Source of the DNA: Pegoplata infirma
Lineage: Eukaryota; Arthropoda; Insecta; Diptera; Anthomyiidae
Assembly: GCA_963921195.1 (NCBI GenBank)
Contig: OY992536.1
Coordinates: 109,208,778 to 109,272,777 of the forward strand
Reading direction: 5' to 3'
DNA length: 64,000 nucleotides
Below are positions 44,881-56,363 of this stretch, piece after piece (positions within the stretch are counted from its first letter, which is position 1; the number at the start of each line of letters is the position of its first letter). The position numbers and the translations under genes were made by a program. The notes under the pieces were generated by a model. That model worked only from the letters and a program-made list of their open reading frames with translations. It was not told the origin of the DNA and searched no databases.

Positions 44881-45209
44881 AATTCCAAAATTTCTTGATT
44901 TCGGGATATGCTAATATACATACGTAGATATTAACATTTGCAATTGTATAGAAATACATTATGCATATTTTTAATTTCATGCACAAACAAATACCTACAC
45001 ATATATTTTTGTAAATGTATGTGGTCTTAGGGTGGCTCTCATTTGTGTGGGGCATTAATACTGTATTAATAATACACATTCGTGTATTAATTGGGATTCC
45101 ACCACATATCAAAGTTTTGAATTTTTGGGAAATGCCCCAAATCGAGAAATCCCTTAATACACGCCTCGGCCGAACTAACGTTAACCTCAAATTGCGAACA
45201 CTGTAAATG
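44881..45209. other. No gene recognised
   Basis: Overlapping frames of 109 aa (minus) and 63 aa (plus) occupy the same bases and neither resembles a known protein. ATTAATAC words recur (45055-45090, 45150). Confidence 0.35.
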
Positions 45210-46815
45210 GGTTTCTGAATGAATCTGGGGTGCCCTACTACTAAATTTCAACGAAAATCAAAATCTTCGCCACACACAAAAAAAAACCTTGGGACTAATA
45301 ACGTAAAACGAAAATGATAGACGATGCATAAACGACATCAAAATACATATCGTTTTGAAGGGAAATTTTAAAATTTTTCTTTATTAAATTGTTAAAGAGA
45401 GTTGTCTAATCCAGAAATGTTAAAAAAATTTTAAATATTTTGATTAGTTTAGGAGCAACACGTGATCACAGTCCTTGTCAAATTACTAGAAAAGGCCTCG
45501 TAATCCCATTTTACCAACATACAAACAAACACCTTGTCAAAATACTAGAAAAGTCTCGTAATCCCATTTTACCAACATTTGACAAAAAATTTTCGATTGA
45601 AATTTACATTTTTTTTTTTTTTGTAATTTCCAACTTTTTTTACGAAAAAAGGTTAGTTAATGCACGAGAATTCCTTGTAAGTTTTATTGCGCCAAAAAAG
45701 TTGTAAATTTACAATTTTATTGGTAAAAAGCTTGTAAAATTACAAAAAACTAGGAATTCTCGTAAAATATGAGTAAAGTCACGAAACCTCCTTGTAATAT
45801 TTATCTCGTCAAAAAAAAGGTAAATTTACAATTTTATTGGTAAAAAGCTTGTAAAATAACAAAACTATTAGTAAAAATCTTGTAAAATTACAAGAAATTC
45901 TTGTCAAATAGGAGGTAGAGAAAATAGTTACAAACTTTTCTTGTAATTTTAAAAGTTTTTTTTTTAATGCTTGATTATGAATCTGCTGTGCCCCAGTTCT
46001 ATATTTCGACGAAATAAAAATCTTCACTACACACAAAAAACCTTGTCAAATTACTAGAAGTCTCATAATCCCATTTTACCAACATTTGACAGGTTTCCTT
46101 GTTTTTTAACAAAAAATTTTCGATTGAAATTTACATTTTTTTTTTTTAATTTTTCATTTTTTTTTTTGTAATTTTACAAATTTCAAACTTTTTTTACAAA
46201 AAAAAATCTAGAAAATTCACGAGAATTCCTTATAAGTTTTATTGCACCAAAAAAGATGTAAATTTACAATTTTATTGGTAAAAAGCTTCTTAAATTACAA
46301 AAAAGCTCATCATTTTTACTAGGAATTTCCGTAAAATAGGAGGTAGCAAAAAATCTAGTTAAATCACAAATAAAATGTAAATTTACAATTTTATTGGTAA
46401 AATGCTTGTAAAATAACAAAACTATTAGTTAAAAGCTTGTAAAATTACAAGAAATTCTTGTCAAATCGGATGTAGCAAAAAAAGTTACAAACTTTTCTTT
46501 TAATTTTGCAAGTTTTTTTTTTAATGCTTGATTATGAATCTGGTGTGCCCCAGTTCTACATTTCGATGGAATCAAAATCTGCGCTACACACAAAAAAAAA
46601 CCTCGTCAAATTACTAGAAAAAGTCTCATAATACCATTTTATTACAAAAAAGCTCATCATTTTTACTAGGAATTTCCGTAAAATCTAGTAAAATTTTATT
46701 AGTAAAAAGCTTGTAAAATTACAAGAAATTCTTGTCAAATAGAAGGTAGCAAAAAAAAAAAGTTACAAGTTTTTCTTATCATTTTACAAGTTTTTTTTTT
46801 TTTTTTTTTGAGTGT
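45210..46815 (+). repeat. Tandem array of three MITE copies with a shared linker
   Basis: Each MITE copy begins CACACAAAAAAAAACCT (45283, about 46030, about 46583), continues GTCAAATTACTAGAAAAGTC, TCATAATCCCATTTTACC and TTTACAATTTTATTGGTAAA, and ends near CAAGTTTTTTTTTT. Between copies lies the same linker of about 65 bp: TTGATTATGAATCTG.TGTG, CCCCAGTTCTA.ATTTCGA, AATCTKCRCTA. The last copy ends TTTTGAGTG then TA (46816-46817). The period is about 550-750 bp, with internal deletions in copies one and three. Confidence 0.75.
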
Positions 46816-47019
46816 AGAGCCGTTTTTGAAAAAATCGCGGTCAAACGTCAAAAAAAAATTTATTTTAAGCTCTTATCAAAAACGATGAGAAAAATGAAAT
46901 CAAATGACTCAAGACAAAAATTATTTCTCAGGAAAAATGCAATAAAACTGTAAATTCTGATTAACTTTTATTAAAAGATAAAAAAAAAATTATTCGACCT
47001 TTAAAATATTATATTTAGA

Positions 47020-47396
47020 GTAGGTTTATTCTAGCTCGAGGTCATTATTTCCTTTTCTAATTAAAGCTATAATATTCTCATAGAATAATTTTCAAGAAAA
47101 TTATTTTTCGGTTTTAAATTTATTTATGTTGGTAATTTTTTGCAAGACTTAATCGACACGTGTTTCGGGATTTGTCAGATCCCATTGTCAAGATTATTTA
47201 GCAATATTTTTATTATTTATGCTATATAATCTTGACAATGGGATCTGACAAATCTCGAAACACGTGTCGATTAATTCTTGCAAAAAATGACAGAAAAATA
47301 ATTTTCTTAAACATTATTCTATGAGAATATCATAGTTTTAATTAGTAAAGAAAATAATGACCTCGAGCTAGAATAAATCTACTCAAAATATGAAAC
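47020..47396. repeat. Palindromic element, arms about 175 bp
   Basis: GAGTAGGTTTATTCTAGCTC..GAGGTCATTATTT leads into TTAATCGACACGTGTTTCGG and GATTTGTCAGATCCCATTGTC. After a spacer of about 20 bp all of this is repeated inverse, ending GAGCTAGAATAAATCTACTC. A degenerate copy is at 52664-52905. The central GGGAT..ATCCCGAAACACGTG resembles the stem-plus-GAAAC part of Penelope hammerhead motifs, hinting that the arms derive from retroelement tails in inverted arrangement. Confidence 0.8.
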
Positions 47397-47787
47397 TGCA
47401 AATTCATATTTTGCAAATGCAATGTTTTTGTTGCCAAAAATTGCGCTTTTGAATTCCGGGCTAAACACTTTGTGGTTTCGAATTGAACTTTAAATAGGAG
47501 AGTAAGCGGTTTTATTGCATTTTTGCAAGGAATAATTTTGGTTATGGGTCATTTTTTGATAACTCGCTACCTTTTCGAGTTTTTAACAAACAAAGTTGCA
47601 GCTACTCAAATAAATGTTAAACTCAAAAAATTATTTTAAAATGTTTCCTATATTCGTATTTAGCATGCAAAAATTACTAAGAAACCATATTAGAAAAGCG
47701 GTTATTTGAAGAAAAAAATTATAAAATAAAATTTTGATGAGATAGAGGATTTTGCATTCGGAAAAAATATTTTGGTGAGATTAAGAA

Positions 47788-48312
47788 ATCCCGAGTAAAA
47801 AAGTTTTTGATATAATTTTATATAATTATATAAAATTTGATAAAATTATATATAATTATATAAAATTATATAAAGAAGTTTTTGTTTTCAAAAAATTTGA
47901 TAAAATTATATAAAATTATATATAATTTGATAAAATTATATGAAATTATATCCGAATTATTTTTATATAAAATTTTATCAAATCTTATATAATTTTATAC
48001 AATTTTATAAAATTTTATCAAATTATATATAATTTGATATAATTTTATAAAATTTTATATAAAACAAATTTTGATATAATTATATATAATTTGATAAAAT
48101 TATATATAATTTTATCTAATTTTATAAAATTTTATCAAATTATATATAATTAGATATAATTTTATAAAATTTTATATAAAAAAAATTCGGATATAATTAT
48201 ATATAATTTTATCAAATTATATATAATTTTATATAATTTTATCAAATATATATAATTATATATAATTTTATCAAATTATATACATTTAAATATAAACTTT
48301 TTTACTCGGGAT
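47788..48312. mobile_element. TIR element filled with TATATAATTTTAT
   Basis: ATCCCGAGTAAAAAAGTTT at the left and AACTTTTTTACTCGGGAT at the right are inverse. Nearly all the intervening DNA is variations of ATAATTTTATATAATT and TTTGATAAAATTATA, so the whole element is self-complementary at many registers. Target duplication is not certain. Confidence 0.75.
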
Positions 48313-49677
48313 ACCAAATATGCCAATTAAATTCAAAAATAAAATTACTTTGAAATCGATATCATAGATTAGCGATATTTTACGGAAAATTTTGCCATTA
48401 AAAATTGATTTTCGTAAAAATGTGAGATATGGGATTTGAAATATATGGGCACTCGATAGATTTTATGTCACAATAATCCAGAGCTTCCTTATTATTATTC
48501 CATATGTTACATTCCATTGTATTTGCTATTGTAGTATCATTAGACAGATTAAGACTCAAGCTCAATGTCATAAGCATTTATTTTAGAGTGGGTAGAATTT
48601 TCACGAAAATCAGCATCGAACGCCCAATCATGTTGGAAGTCTTCATAACCCACTCTTCCAATTCGCAATCTATTAAAACGGACATTTCTAATCACGGCTC
48701 AAGTAAAAAAACAGTTTGATCTTATCCGATCTGCTTTGACCTGATAATATAGATTGCATCTGATTGTATATAACTCTATCTGATCGGATATAATTAGATT
48801 TCAATTTTGTCCCAATGTTGGCCAAATCCAAGATAAAACTAGATCTCAGTTTTGGCCATTCCAGATATAATTATATGCAATCAGATGCGATCATATATGA
48901 ATAGATATAAATATATCAAATTAGATCTAATCCATTTTAACACGGGGAATTAAAAATAGTTTTAGATTATGGAGTTAGCGATAAATTTTTCCAAAGATTT
49001 GTACGAAATAACAAAAAAAAATTTATGACGGTTTCGGCTATTTTCAGTCCCACTATAAGGTGCATTCATGTATTTTCAAAAAGTATCACAGGTTTTGGAA
49101 AAAACAAAACATAAAAAAATCACAAACAATACCTGCCCTTGTATTATGTACAGTAAAAGAAAAACATGCATTATCATTATCACAAGTGTGTACATTAGAC
49201 TAGTTCGAAATCCAACAAAATTATAGAATTAATTTACGGGGAACAAATCGACCCCCTAAAAATGAGTTTGGGTTGGTTAAAAAAAATACTTTCCGAATTA
49301 ATTTTTGTTCTGAACAACCTATCCAAATTTCTTAAAGACCGAGGGGTGACACCAGGCAGACTTGCCTTGCAAGTTGATGGTACAAAAGTTTCTGGGTCCA
49401 CTCTAACAAGTACAAGGTATTGTTTATGTCTGCATGAGCTTGACTGAAAGCCAGCAAGGATTAAACATATTTATGCATGACAAGAGGCTGCAATTGTTGA
49501 TATAATATTTAACATTGATATTTTTGTTGACTGCATGTTTTTGGTTTTTTGTTTTCGAATACATATGTCGAATATACAATTACTTGTTGTTAGGAAAATA
49601 CACAAGGATGCAAAATATTCAAATTTATTTATTACTACACAGTACAAAAAATGTAGGAAAAATTTTTGAGTAATTAC
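48313..49677. other. No gene; one decayed ATAT-rich repeat
   Basis: About 48700-48950 contains GATCTTATCCGATCTG, GATCGGATATAATTAGAT and TAGATCTAATCC..ACACGGGGA, a degenerate palindromic MITE in style. Frames (71 aa at 48504, 61 aa at 49262, 72 aa at 49471) have no recognisable domain. Confidence 0.4.
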
Positions 49678-49715
49678 CCCTATCTCCACTCCCTACTTAG
49701 GGAGTGGAGATAGGG
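49678..49715. repeat. Perfect 18-bp hairpin
   Basis: CCCTATCTCCACTCCCTA, two bases (CT), then TAGGGAGTGGAGATAGGG: a perfect stem of 18 bp with a 2-base turn. It is not followed by a T-run and has no gene upstream, so I do not read it as a terminator. Confidence 0.9.
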
Positions 49716-49739
49716 CGTAGGTATGTTTTAAAAAAATGT

Positions 49740-50130
49740 TGTAGGGTAAAAATAAATGGGGGTCGGTCTCACTAATGACCCCTCTCGGACGCACCATTGG
49801 ACCGGTAGAAGCTGATTAAATAAAACAAATTTACAAAAAATAAAAATAATTGTATGGGGACCGCCTTAACAATTAGAGATAAAGGGTAGGTGTGTTCAGA
49901 GAAAATGTTTGAACTAAAAAAATATTGTGGGTCGTTCATACATATTGTTGCTCTAAGGGCACTATTAGGGCAGTTAGAGCGGTTGGAGCAAATTTTAAAA
50001 AATGTCGTTTTGTGTGGGAGCCCCCTTAGAAATTGGAGATAAGGTATTAGAAATGTTTAGATATAAAAATTAATGGGGGTCGGTCTTATAAATGACCCCT
50101 CTATGACGCACCATTGGAGCAGTAGAAATG
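49740..50130 (+). repeat. Degenerate tandem repeat, about 150-bp period
   Basis: GGGGGTCGGTCTCACTAATG..ACGCACCATTGGACCGGTAG (49757-49810), GGGTCGTTCATACATATTG..AGTTAGAGCGGTTGG (49928-49988) and GGGGGTCGGTCTTATAAATG..ACGCACCATTGGAGCAGTAG (50076-50130) align, each preceded by an AATTGGAGATAAGG-like block. Origin unknown. Confidence 0.65.
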
Positions 50131-50149
50131 ATTTTAAGATTGGAAAATT

Positions 50150-50515
50150 ACAATAAATTTTTTTCAAAAAATTTTAAAAAATAGTAATAATCGTTATCCC
50201 CCGATCCTCCTGGGCAAAAAATTTGAAGAATCGCTGGAAGTTTTACACAAAAAAATTTCAAAAAAATCGAAGAGCACAAACATTTTCAAAAATGAGATTT
50301 AAATTTTAAAACTTAAAAATCGCATACTATTTTTAAAAAGTACGTAAAAAAAAGAAAATTTTTTTTAAAAAAATTGAAAAGAAGTTTGAATAAAGAAACA
50401 AACTACCAATTTTTAAAAATTCGTCATCAAAAAAAAATCTGAAAATTTACCACGAAGGAGTTTTCAAAGGGCACTAAAAACTGTAAACAAATTGGGAAAA
50501 TCTAAAAAAAAAAAA
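50150..50515. repeat. Dispersed repeat, inverse of 2130-2620
   Basis: CCCGATCCTCCTGGGCAAAA, ATTTACCACGAAGGAG and CTGTAAACAAATTGGG match the inverse of the segment near the window start. Confidence 0.65.
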
Positions 50516-50544
50516 ATTCAAAGTGTCCGATTTGACATGGAATG

Positions 50545-50641
50545 CCCCATATATACTTTATGGGGTCTTAGACATATTTCGAGGTGTTACAAATGGAATG
50601 ACAAACTTAGATATACCTTCTATCACTAAAGGAGGGTATAA
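50545..50641 (-). mobile_element. DINE-1-like 5' end fragment
   Basis: CATATATACTTTATGGGGTC, TTAGACATATTTCGAGG, ACAAATGGAATGACAAAC and TTCTATCACTAAAGGAGGG then TATAAA are the 5' terminal 95 bp of the family in minus orientation. Confidence 0.75.
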
Positions 50642-51530
50642 AAAAAATGGAAATTTTGAGTAAATTTACGATTAAAAATTTACTCAAATTTTTGACATAC
50701 ATTTAATAAATTTTTGTTACAAGTTTACTCAAAACTATTAAATCGTTTACTGGTGCAAAATTGAGTAATTTTTCACTCATTAGTATTAACAATTTACTGA
50801 AATTTTTTTTTTTGTGTACTTTTTGCTTTTACTCTTCGATATAAACATTAGGATTTGTTCTGTATGATCTTGTGATCTTTTACGAATTTAAGTAAATCCT
50901 TTTCAAACCCCAATCGACACATTTTTTTAAATTTGAAGATTTCATTTTAAATTTCAAAATTTCATTTAATTTTAGAGAACTCATTTTGAAAAAATCTTTT
51001 TGAAACTCGAAAATTCCATTTGAAATTAGTCAATTGAAATTCAAAAAGTTGAATTGAAATTCGAAAAGGTCAATTAAAATTCGAAAAGTTAAATTGAAAT
51101 TCTTAGCAGTTGAATAGAAATTCAAAATACATATCAATAAAAATTCGTAATAGATAAATTAAAATTCACACAAACAAATAGTTAAAGTGAAATGCGGAAA
51201 TTATTGATTTAAATTTGAAAAATTCATTTAATTTCGAAAAAGTTCATATGGATTTCGGAAAGAAAATACAAGATCGAGTAAAATTTTTTACACGTTATTT
51301 CCTGGCTGTATTATGCCCGACACTGTTATATTTTTTTAGTCACATTACAAGTTTAAAAATTGTATAGCATAATTTTAGGCATTACTTTAATTAGTACAAT
51401 TTGTAAAATCTGTTATACACATTTTATTTAAATTAAAATCAATTTAATACTTAATTGGTATGTTTACATATTGACATAATAATCTCCAATTAAACAAGTG
51501 TATTTATTTTCTGTTACTTATTGTTTAATT
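50642..51530. other. No gene; AT repeat and TTGAAATTCGAAAA iterations
   Basis: 50642-50815 is the inverse relative of 26995-27480 (ending TTTTTTTTTTTTGTGTAC). At 50990-51170, TTGAAATTCGAAAAGTTAA-like words repeat irregularly about every 25 bp, a local low-complexity array. Confidence 0.5.
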
Positions 51531-51531
51531 A

Positions 51532-52337
51532 CACTGTGCAACAGATATATCTGAGTTTAATCAAAGGTATAACGTTTTTCAGAGGCTTACTTGCTAGACC
51601 TAGCACTGGGCAAAAAAAAAACTTTTTTAAAAAAATCCTTGGGTTTTTCGATTTTACTTGTTGTTTACGGTATACTGCAAAATTTTTGCCCCAGGAAAAA
51701 TTGCTTAGTTTTCTTATACCCTCCACTTACAATTAGTGATAGAGGGTATATATAAGTTTGTCATTCCGTTTGTAACTCATCGAAATATCAATCTGGGACC
51801 CCATAAAGTATATACTTATTTTATTGATCAGAGACGGATTCTAAGACATTCTAGCGATGTCCGTCTGTCTGTCCGTCTGTGGAAATGGTGATCACGGCCA
51901 AAGTATTAAACATAAATATATGACTGATTGTGAGACTTAACAAATTTACTTTTTGTTGTCCTAAGTAGTTTGGTATTGCATTTGAGCGAAATCGGTTCAG
52001 CGGTTCAAAAATTATGAACTAAAATGTAAAAACACCTCGAAAATTTTGGTATATTCTACATAACCTAAAAATACAAAATGCTTTAAATAGGCTGCTGGTT
52101 GGCATATGTGAACAGAATTGGACACAGAATGCAATTTTTACAAGCACAAACCAAGTTTTTTACAACAAAAATTTCGCGGAGTTTGTTTTTTCACCAAAAA
52201 TTTTTTTCCGCGGAATTTTTTTTTTCAAAAAAAATTTTTTTCCAATAATCTTTTATTACATTGTGGAGGGTATCAATACATTCGGCAAAGCCGAATTTAA
52301 CTTTTTTACTTGTTAGACCTCAAACTGTTGCACAGTG
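51532..52337. mobile_element. CACTGTGCAACAG element with TTA duplication, hosting a DINE-1 copy
   Basis: CACTGTGCAACAG and CTGTTGCACAGTG are exact inverse ends. TTA stands on both sides (51529-51531, 52338-52340). Subterminal TTGCTAGACCT (about 51590) and GTTAGACCT (about 52313) are similar. The 3-bp TWA target is what PIF/Harbinger elements use, but no transposase is present. A complete DINE-1-like copy occupies most of it. Confidence 0.8.
51715..52314 (+). mobile_element. DINE-1-like element, short complete copy
   Basis: Starts TATACCCTCCACTTACAATT, AGTGATAGAGGGTATATATA, then ACCCCATAAAGTATATAC, TTTATTGATCAGAGAC, GATGTCCGTCTGTCTGTCCG and AATCGGTTCAGCGGTTCAAA. It ends ATTGTGGAGGGTATC, the hairpin ATTCGGCAAAGCCGAAT, and TTTAACTTTTTTACTTGTT. 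The GAGTGTAAAA minisatellite is absent and replaced by TTTTTTTCCGCGGAA-like sequence. Both termini and the 3' hairpin are clearest here, which supports Helentron affiliation. Confidence 0.87.
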
Positions 52338-52663
52338 TTAAGTATTCGTTCTATTCTTCATTTGTTGCAAATATTATGTCCACTTGATTCCGCATTTTAC
52401 TAAGGTTTCTTTAAAATATTCTTAAGCTTAAAAGAAAGTAAAACAAAAACAAATAAAAATTTTGTATTTGGTTATGCCAAATCAAAAATGCCCTACAACA
52501 ATTTTTATTTGTTGGATTTTGCTTAAGATTTCTGATATTTTTTACTGAATATTACATTTTTCTGAATCTCTCCATTTTTTTACAGATTTATTTTTTTTTT
52601 AATTCTGATTAATTTTTCTTAAAAAATATAAAAATTGTTTTATTCGACCTTTAAAATATTATA
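52338..52663. other. No gene recognised
   Basis: AT-rich sequence between two repeats; no termini, no coding frame of note. Confidence 0.4.
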
Positions 52664-52905
52664 TTTTGAGTAGATTTATGCCGGCTCGAGGTCATTGTTC
52701 TTTACTAATTACAGCATAATATTATCATAGAATAATTTTCAGGAAAATTATTTATCTGTTTCAAAAGTAGTATAGGGCTTTTATATGTTGCTAAATAATC
52801 TTGGCAAGATCTAAACAGGTGTCGGCTAAGTCGTGTCGGTTATTATGAATATTATGGTGAAATTTATAACAAACAGTTATCTCGAGCTAGAATAAATCTA
52901 CTCAA
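52664..52905. repeat. Degenerate copy of the 47020-47396 palindrome
   Basis: GAGTAGATTTATGCCGGCTC..GAGGTCATTGTT at the left and ATCTCGAGCTAGAATAAATC..TACTC at the right match its arms. The centre (AATCTTGGCAAGATC, ACAGGTGTCGG) is shortened and diverged. Confidence 0.65.
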
Positions 52906-52995
52906 AAAAAAACTAATTTTGAATTCTTTTGACTGATTTCGATCAAATTTAGAGTTTATCTGACAGGACAAAGCATTTTGATTTTTAAGTGGGTA

Positions 52996-54064
52996 CACTG
53001 AAAAAAGAAGACATAACTAAAATTAAGGAACAATTTTTTTGAAAATTTATCATGAATTTTCCTAAAATTTAGTTAGAAATTTTCTTAACTACGAGGAAAA
53101 AAGTTAAGTTCACTTACTTATAATTAGTTCATAATTTTCTTTAAATGAAATTTTTTAATATTCGGAAAAAAATTCTTACTGACAAAGAAATTTTCCACAA
53201 ATCTAAGAGACGTATCTTTATTTTTAAGACATATTTCTTGGAAAATAATATAGTTCAAGTTTAGTTAAAATTTACTAAAAAAAATCATCGTATTTCTCTT
53301 CTTAGAATTGAGGAACTGTACTTCATAGAATTTAGTAAATAACTTCCTAGAATTTAGTAAATAACTTCTTAGAATTTAGTTAAAAATTCTAAATGGCGAT
53401 ATCTGAAAAACTAAGCGAGATAGAGCGAAACGGATGAAATTTTCAAAAGAAGGACTCCAAAGAAAATTATAAAACAGCCTACCTCTTCAGATTTGTCGGG
53501 GTCTCAAGACCCAAATTTCGGATCAAAAATTTGAAATTCCCGAGATTTAATATATGCACATATCTCTGTAAATACTGCCAACACGACAAAAAGCCCAACG
53601 GCATTTTTGTAGCCCTTGACTCGTAGACTATTAGCCTTTCGACTAATAGTTTTTGAGTTATCCAGTTTTTAAGATTCTCAAGACTCTATTAGGCCCCTTA
53701 TTACCGTATCTCAAAAACTAAGCAAGGTAGAGCGAAACGGACAAAAATTTTGGGTAAAAATCTATGGCGACCCTAAAAGGACACAACGGGGTTTCGAGTC
53801 AACAGGCTCTGGACCCATGAAGTCCGAACCCTGGACCCATGAGTCTGGACCCAATCTATTCCTAAAATGTCAATGAACTAAAGTGTGATGTAATATTTCC
53901 CATTTTCTAGTTAAAATTGGCCTAAAATTAAATAACTTTGTGTTCCTTATTTTTGGGAAAAGTGTGAACTAAATCCAAGAAAAAAACTTTGGAGCCAAAT
54001 CATTACCTCTTTTTCTTAAAATATAGTTAATTTTCTTAGTTTTTAGTTCACTTTTTTTTGAGTG
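52996..54064. mobile_element. TA-flanked CACTGAAAA element with the conserved core
   Basis: CACTGAAAAAAGAAG at the left and CACTTTTTTTTGAGTG at the right, TA on each side (52994-52995, 54065-54066). Subterminal regions are built from ACTAAAATTAAGGAAC and CTTAGAATTTAGT words, unlike those of 12546-13435. The centre (53390-53870) carries the same GCGAGATAGAGCGAAACGG, TGCCAACACGACAAAAAGCC and GGACCCATGAAGTCCG module. Confidence 0.75.
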
Positions 54065-54074
54065 TATCCATCTC

Positions 54075-54202
54075 CAGATAGACTTTAAATTGATCGACGA
54101 TAAAGTATACGAATACTGTATGGGGTCGCAGAACAAAATTTTAAAGAGTTACAAACGAAATGTTAAACTTGTGTATACCCTCACTGTGTGGAGGGTGTGA
54201 TT
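54075..54202 (-). mobile_element. DINE-1-like 5' end fragment
   Basis: TTGATCGACGATAAAGTATACG, TGTATGGGGTCGCAG, GTTACAAACGAAATG and TGTATACCCTCACTG..GGAGGGTGTG are a diverged 5' end in minus orientation. Confidence 0.65.
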
Positions 54203-54321
54203 AGAAACCAACCTCAGAAAATGGAAAAACCTTTTGACAATTTTTTTTAAAGATTTATTATTGCATTGATTGTTTCTTGACAGTTGTGAATCTTGACAGT
54301 TGTGAATTTTAAATAATTTTA

Positions 54322-54782
54322 ATGCATTAAAAAAAAACGTTGTCAAATTACTAGAAAAATTCCCGTAATCCCATTTTACCAATATTTAACAGTTTTCTTT
54401 GTTGTTTAACAAAAAAATTTCCATTGAAATTTAAATTTTTCTTTGTAATTTTAAAATTTTTTTTAGTAAATGTACAAATTTCCAAGGTAATTTTACAAAA
54501 AAATTCTAGTTAAGTCACGAGAATACCTTGTATCATCGCAACAAAAAAAGCTGTAAATTTGCAATTTGATTGGTAAAAAGCTTATAAAATTGCAAAAAAA
54601 ATCCCGTAATTTTTACTAGAAATTTTTGAAACATAGAAGGTAGCACAAAATCTAGTGAAGTCACGAGAAGTCCTTGTAATTTTTATCGCGTCAAATCAAA
54701 AAAACTTGCAAATTTACAATAAAAGTGTAAATTTTACTAGGAACTCTCGTAAAATTATTTTACAATGTTTTTTTTTAGTATA
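54322..54782 (+). mobile_element. Decayed member of the CTTGTCAAATTACTAG MITE family
   Basis: TTAAAAAAAAACGTTGTC, AAATTACTAGAAAAATTCCC, GTAATCCCATTTTACCAATA, TCACGAGAA and a terminal ATGTTTTTTTTTAGTA correspond to the units in the 45210-46815 array. Terminal duplication lost. Confidence 0.6.
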
Positions 54783-54849
54783 CTGTTCCAATGGTGTCTT
54801 CTAGAAGGATATAAGACCCTATTAATTTTTCGCTACAAAATTTTTTTTT

Positions 54850-55467
54850 GACCCCCCTTTCTCCATTCACTAACAATAAGTGAACTCCAAGACAAATTGT
54901 CATTTCTTAAAAATTTTCTCACACCGCTCTAAAAAAGTTATGAGCAAAAGACTGAATTTCGGCAAGGGCTTTTCATGAGTTTACGAGATATAAAACACGA
55001 TAACTTTCGAAAGGCAATTCTGAGGATGCTGAAGCATATATATTTGTCGTTCCGCTGGCTTAGTTTGTATTGAATTTCAGCCAAATCGGTCCAGTGGTTC
55101 AAAAGTTATTAGCAAAACCGTGAATTTCAGATTAGTTTCACCTTAAATTCATGTTTTGAAAACCCGTTAAACATGTTTTAAAAACATTTGTAAGTCACAA
55201 AAATATTTAACAACGTATTTTTGTCACTCAAAAATATTTTTACAACAAAAAAAAAATACACTCGAAAAAATTTTACACTCAAAAAAAATTTTACACTCAA
55301 AAAAAAATTAATAATTTTTTTTTTTTCGAAAATTACTAAAGAAAAAAATTTTACACAAAATAAAATATTTTTAAATCAAAAATTGTATTTTTTTTTCACA
55401 TTAGAAACAGGGCATTGTGGAGGGTATTCATAGATTCGGCCAAGTGGAATTTAACTTTTCTACTTGT
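54850..55467 (+). mobile_element. DINE-1-like element, 5'-truncated
   Basis: GTTATGAGCAAAAGACTGAA, ACACGATAACTTTCGAAAGG, AATCGGTCCAGTGGTTCAAA, the GTAAGTCACAAAAATATTT block, a short ACACTCAAAAAAAATTTT array (55255-55305), and the 3' end ATTGTGGAGGGTATTCATAG..TCTACTTGTT. Same order as 43228-44253 in the opposite orientation. Confidence 0.75.
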
Positions 55468-56360
55468 TTTTTTATTAATTCTCCTTTTTTAAAAATTATA
55501 GGATATAATTAAATCTTCACCACCTGGCTATCCCATGTAGTAAATCTAAGTATGTCAATGAGATAATTAAATTTCTCTACAAAAAAAAAAAACATTTCAA
55601 GTATTTCCTTTGAAAGTTTCAATAACATTCTTTAATTTATACCAACGTACAATGATTGAACAATAAAAATGTTAAAATCCATAAATTTTTCTGGGTGTGT
55701 ATGTGTATGAGTGGCAAACACTTTGGTCGCCGCATACTGTGGTGATAAAATATAATACAAACTCGATTAGTGTATTTCGGCTAAAGATAGTAATGAAAAG
55801 AAATAAAAAAAGGTATAAAAGAAAAAAAGTTAAAAATTACAAGTTTTTGCAAATAATTATGACCAAAAAACACGCACAAATGAAATTGGACAAAAGAAAA
55901 TAATAATAAATATTGTCAGAATTGTATTGGTGAATGTACAAAAAAGCTTTTTTTGAAACAGACAAACGAACGATAAAGAAAAATTGTATATGTAGACAAA
56001 AATTTACTTATACATAAACAGGAAAACAACAACTACTACAGCAGAAAACCTTCTCAAGGACAAATTCAAGAGCATGTACATGCATGCTTAGCAGTGTTGC
56101 CACTCTATTAGAAATTATAAAAAAATGGAAAAAATTAAAAAAATTGTGGGTTTATATTTGAATTATTTCAAATAAAAAACGGGCCAGGGTGTTATATTTG
56201 GAAATTCCAAATCTTTTATACTCTCCATCATGTTAAAAAAATAAAAATCACTTCAGGGAAGTTTTTTTCTTTTTACCAAAAAAAAAACTGTCTGTTCTTA
56301 AATAAATTAAAAATATTTAAATTTAATATATAAATTTCTGAAAAATATTCAGATTATTAA
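55468..56360. other. No gene recognised
   Basis: Mixed AT-rich DNA with lysine-rich short frames (68 aa at 55697) that follow from base composition. Nothing repeated elsewhere in the window. Confidence 0.4.
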
Positions 56361-56363
56361 TAA

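Noticed and set aside
49678..49715. Perfect hairpin as a transcription terminator
   Set aside because: Eukaryotic context, no gene upstream and no following T-run.
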